Of a stretch of 5,831 bases of DNA, positions 5,545 through 5,831 are shown one piece after another (the first letter of the stretch is position 1; every line of letters starts with the position of its first letter). The position numbers and the translations under genes are program-made. Source of the DNA: Hadesarchaea archaeon (lineage in GTDB: Archaea; Hadarchaeota; Hadarchaeia; Hadarchaeales; Hadarchaeaceae); NCBI GenBank assembly GCA_030616505.1, contig JAUWXD010000028.1:1-5831 (forward strand), in the 5' to 3' direction. The notes beneath the pieces were generated by a model. The model saw only the letters and a program-made list of their open reading frames with translations. It was not told where the DNA came from and ran no database searches.

Positions 5545-5554
5545 CTCACCACCT
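5545..5554 (-). promoter_or_regulatory. Shine-Dalgarno of rnp1
   Basis: AGGTGGTGAG on the minus strand directly precedes the rnp1 ATG at 5544 and overlaps the sui1 TAG stop. The AGGTGG part has 4 bases of spacing. It points to coupled translation of sui1 and rnp1. Confidence 0.75.
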
Positions 5555-5831
5555 ATCTAACATCAATCATCTCAGGGGAAAATCCCATCCCTGCGAGCAC
5601 ATCTTTGGCGCGTGCCTTATGGTCGCCTTGGAGTTCGATGCGTCCGTCCTTCGAGGTCCCACCGCAAGCGAATTTCGATTTCAGGTCTTTCGTCAGTTTT
5701 TTCAGGTCCAACTGTTTTTCGTCCAGCCCTTGGATGATGGTCACAATTTTACCGAACTTTCGTTTTATCGAGTAAACGCTTATTCGCTGTTGCTCGCGTG
5801 CTATCTCTTGGCAGACGCAGAGTTCCTTAGG
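5553..5831 (-). CDS. sui1: Translation initiation factor aIF1 (SUI1 homologue), 5'-truncated by window edge
   Basis: The frame stays open from the window edge to a TAG stop and gives 92 residues beginning PKELCVCQEIAREQQ. aIF1 binds the small ribosomal subunit near the P site and helps to discriminate correct start codons. The visible part has the C-x-C half of the N-terminal zinc-ribbon-like motif (CVC), then the SUI1 fold with the family signatures GKIVTIIQGLD, LKSKFACGGT, KDGRIELQGDH and the terminal GMGFSPEMIDV. Compared with archaeal relatives of about 100 residues, roughly ten N-terminal residues, including the first cysteine pair, should lie beyond position 5831. An internal GTG at 5744 would leave only 63 residues and remove conserved sequence, so I do not take it as the start. 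The next gene, rnp1, follows after 8 bases. Identity is essentially certain. Confidence 0.96.
   Translation of the reverse strand, partial: PKELCVCQEIAREQQRISVYSIKRKFGKIVTIIQGLDEKQLDLKKLTKDLKSKFACGGTSKDGRIELQGDHKARAKDVLAGMGFSPEMIDVR

Noticed and set aside
1..5831. Search for a novel system: mobile elements, CRISPR, tRNA, toxin-antitoxin, direct or inverted repeats
   Set aside because: Every stretch is accounted for by ribosomal or translation genes in the standard archaeal order. No repeats of note, foreign genes or RNA genes were seen.

Overview
This window is a stretch of an archaeal ribosomal-protein supercluster (the S10/spc-type region). All of it is read from the minus strand, so transcription runs from high to low coordinates. 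The archaeal assignment rests on archaeal/eukaryotic-type proteins with no bacterial counterpart (eS4, eL32, eL19, aIF1/SUI1, the RNase P protein Rpp29) sitting among universal proteins in the usual archaeal order. That order is widespread in archaea, so the lineage cannot be fixed from it. A euryarchaeote-like, moderate-GC and perhaps uncultivated organism is my guess.

Layout in the direction of transcription: aIF1/SUI1 (5' end outside the window, 5831-5553), Rpp29/rnp1 (5544-5275), uS17 (5270-4959), uL14 (4949-4524), uL24 (4520-4158), eS4 (4165-3434, GTG start), uL5 (3437-2931), uS14 (2931-2785, a 48-residue zinc-ribbon protein), uS8 (2776-2387), uL6 (2312-1782), eL32 (1776-1369), eL19 (1427-978), uL18 (974-381) and uS5 (367-1, 3' end outside the window). 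Coding density is almost complete. Most junctions are overlaps or gaps of at most 13 bases. The only sizeable gap is 74 bases between uS8 and uL6.

Nearly every gene has a recognisable GGAG- or GGTG-centred Shine-Dalgarno sequence 3 to 6 bases before its start, often overlapping the stop codon of the gene before. This fits a single polycistronic, translationally coupled transcript. The products work together in building and starting the ribosome: small-subunit proteins, large-subunit proteins, a start-codon-selection factor, and one RNase P subunit for tRNA maturation.

I found no mobile element, RNA gene, CRISPR array or novel system. The most interesting point is the eL32/eL19 junction. There eL32 reads 59 bases into eL19 after an A6 run, and a one-base slip or one extra A would instead end eL32 at a textbook ATGA stop-start overlap.
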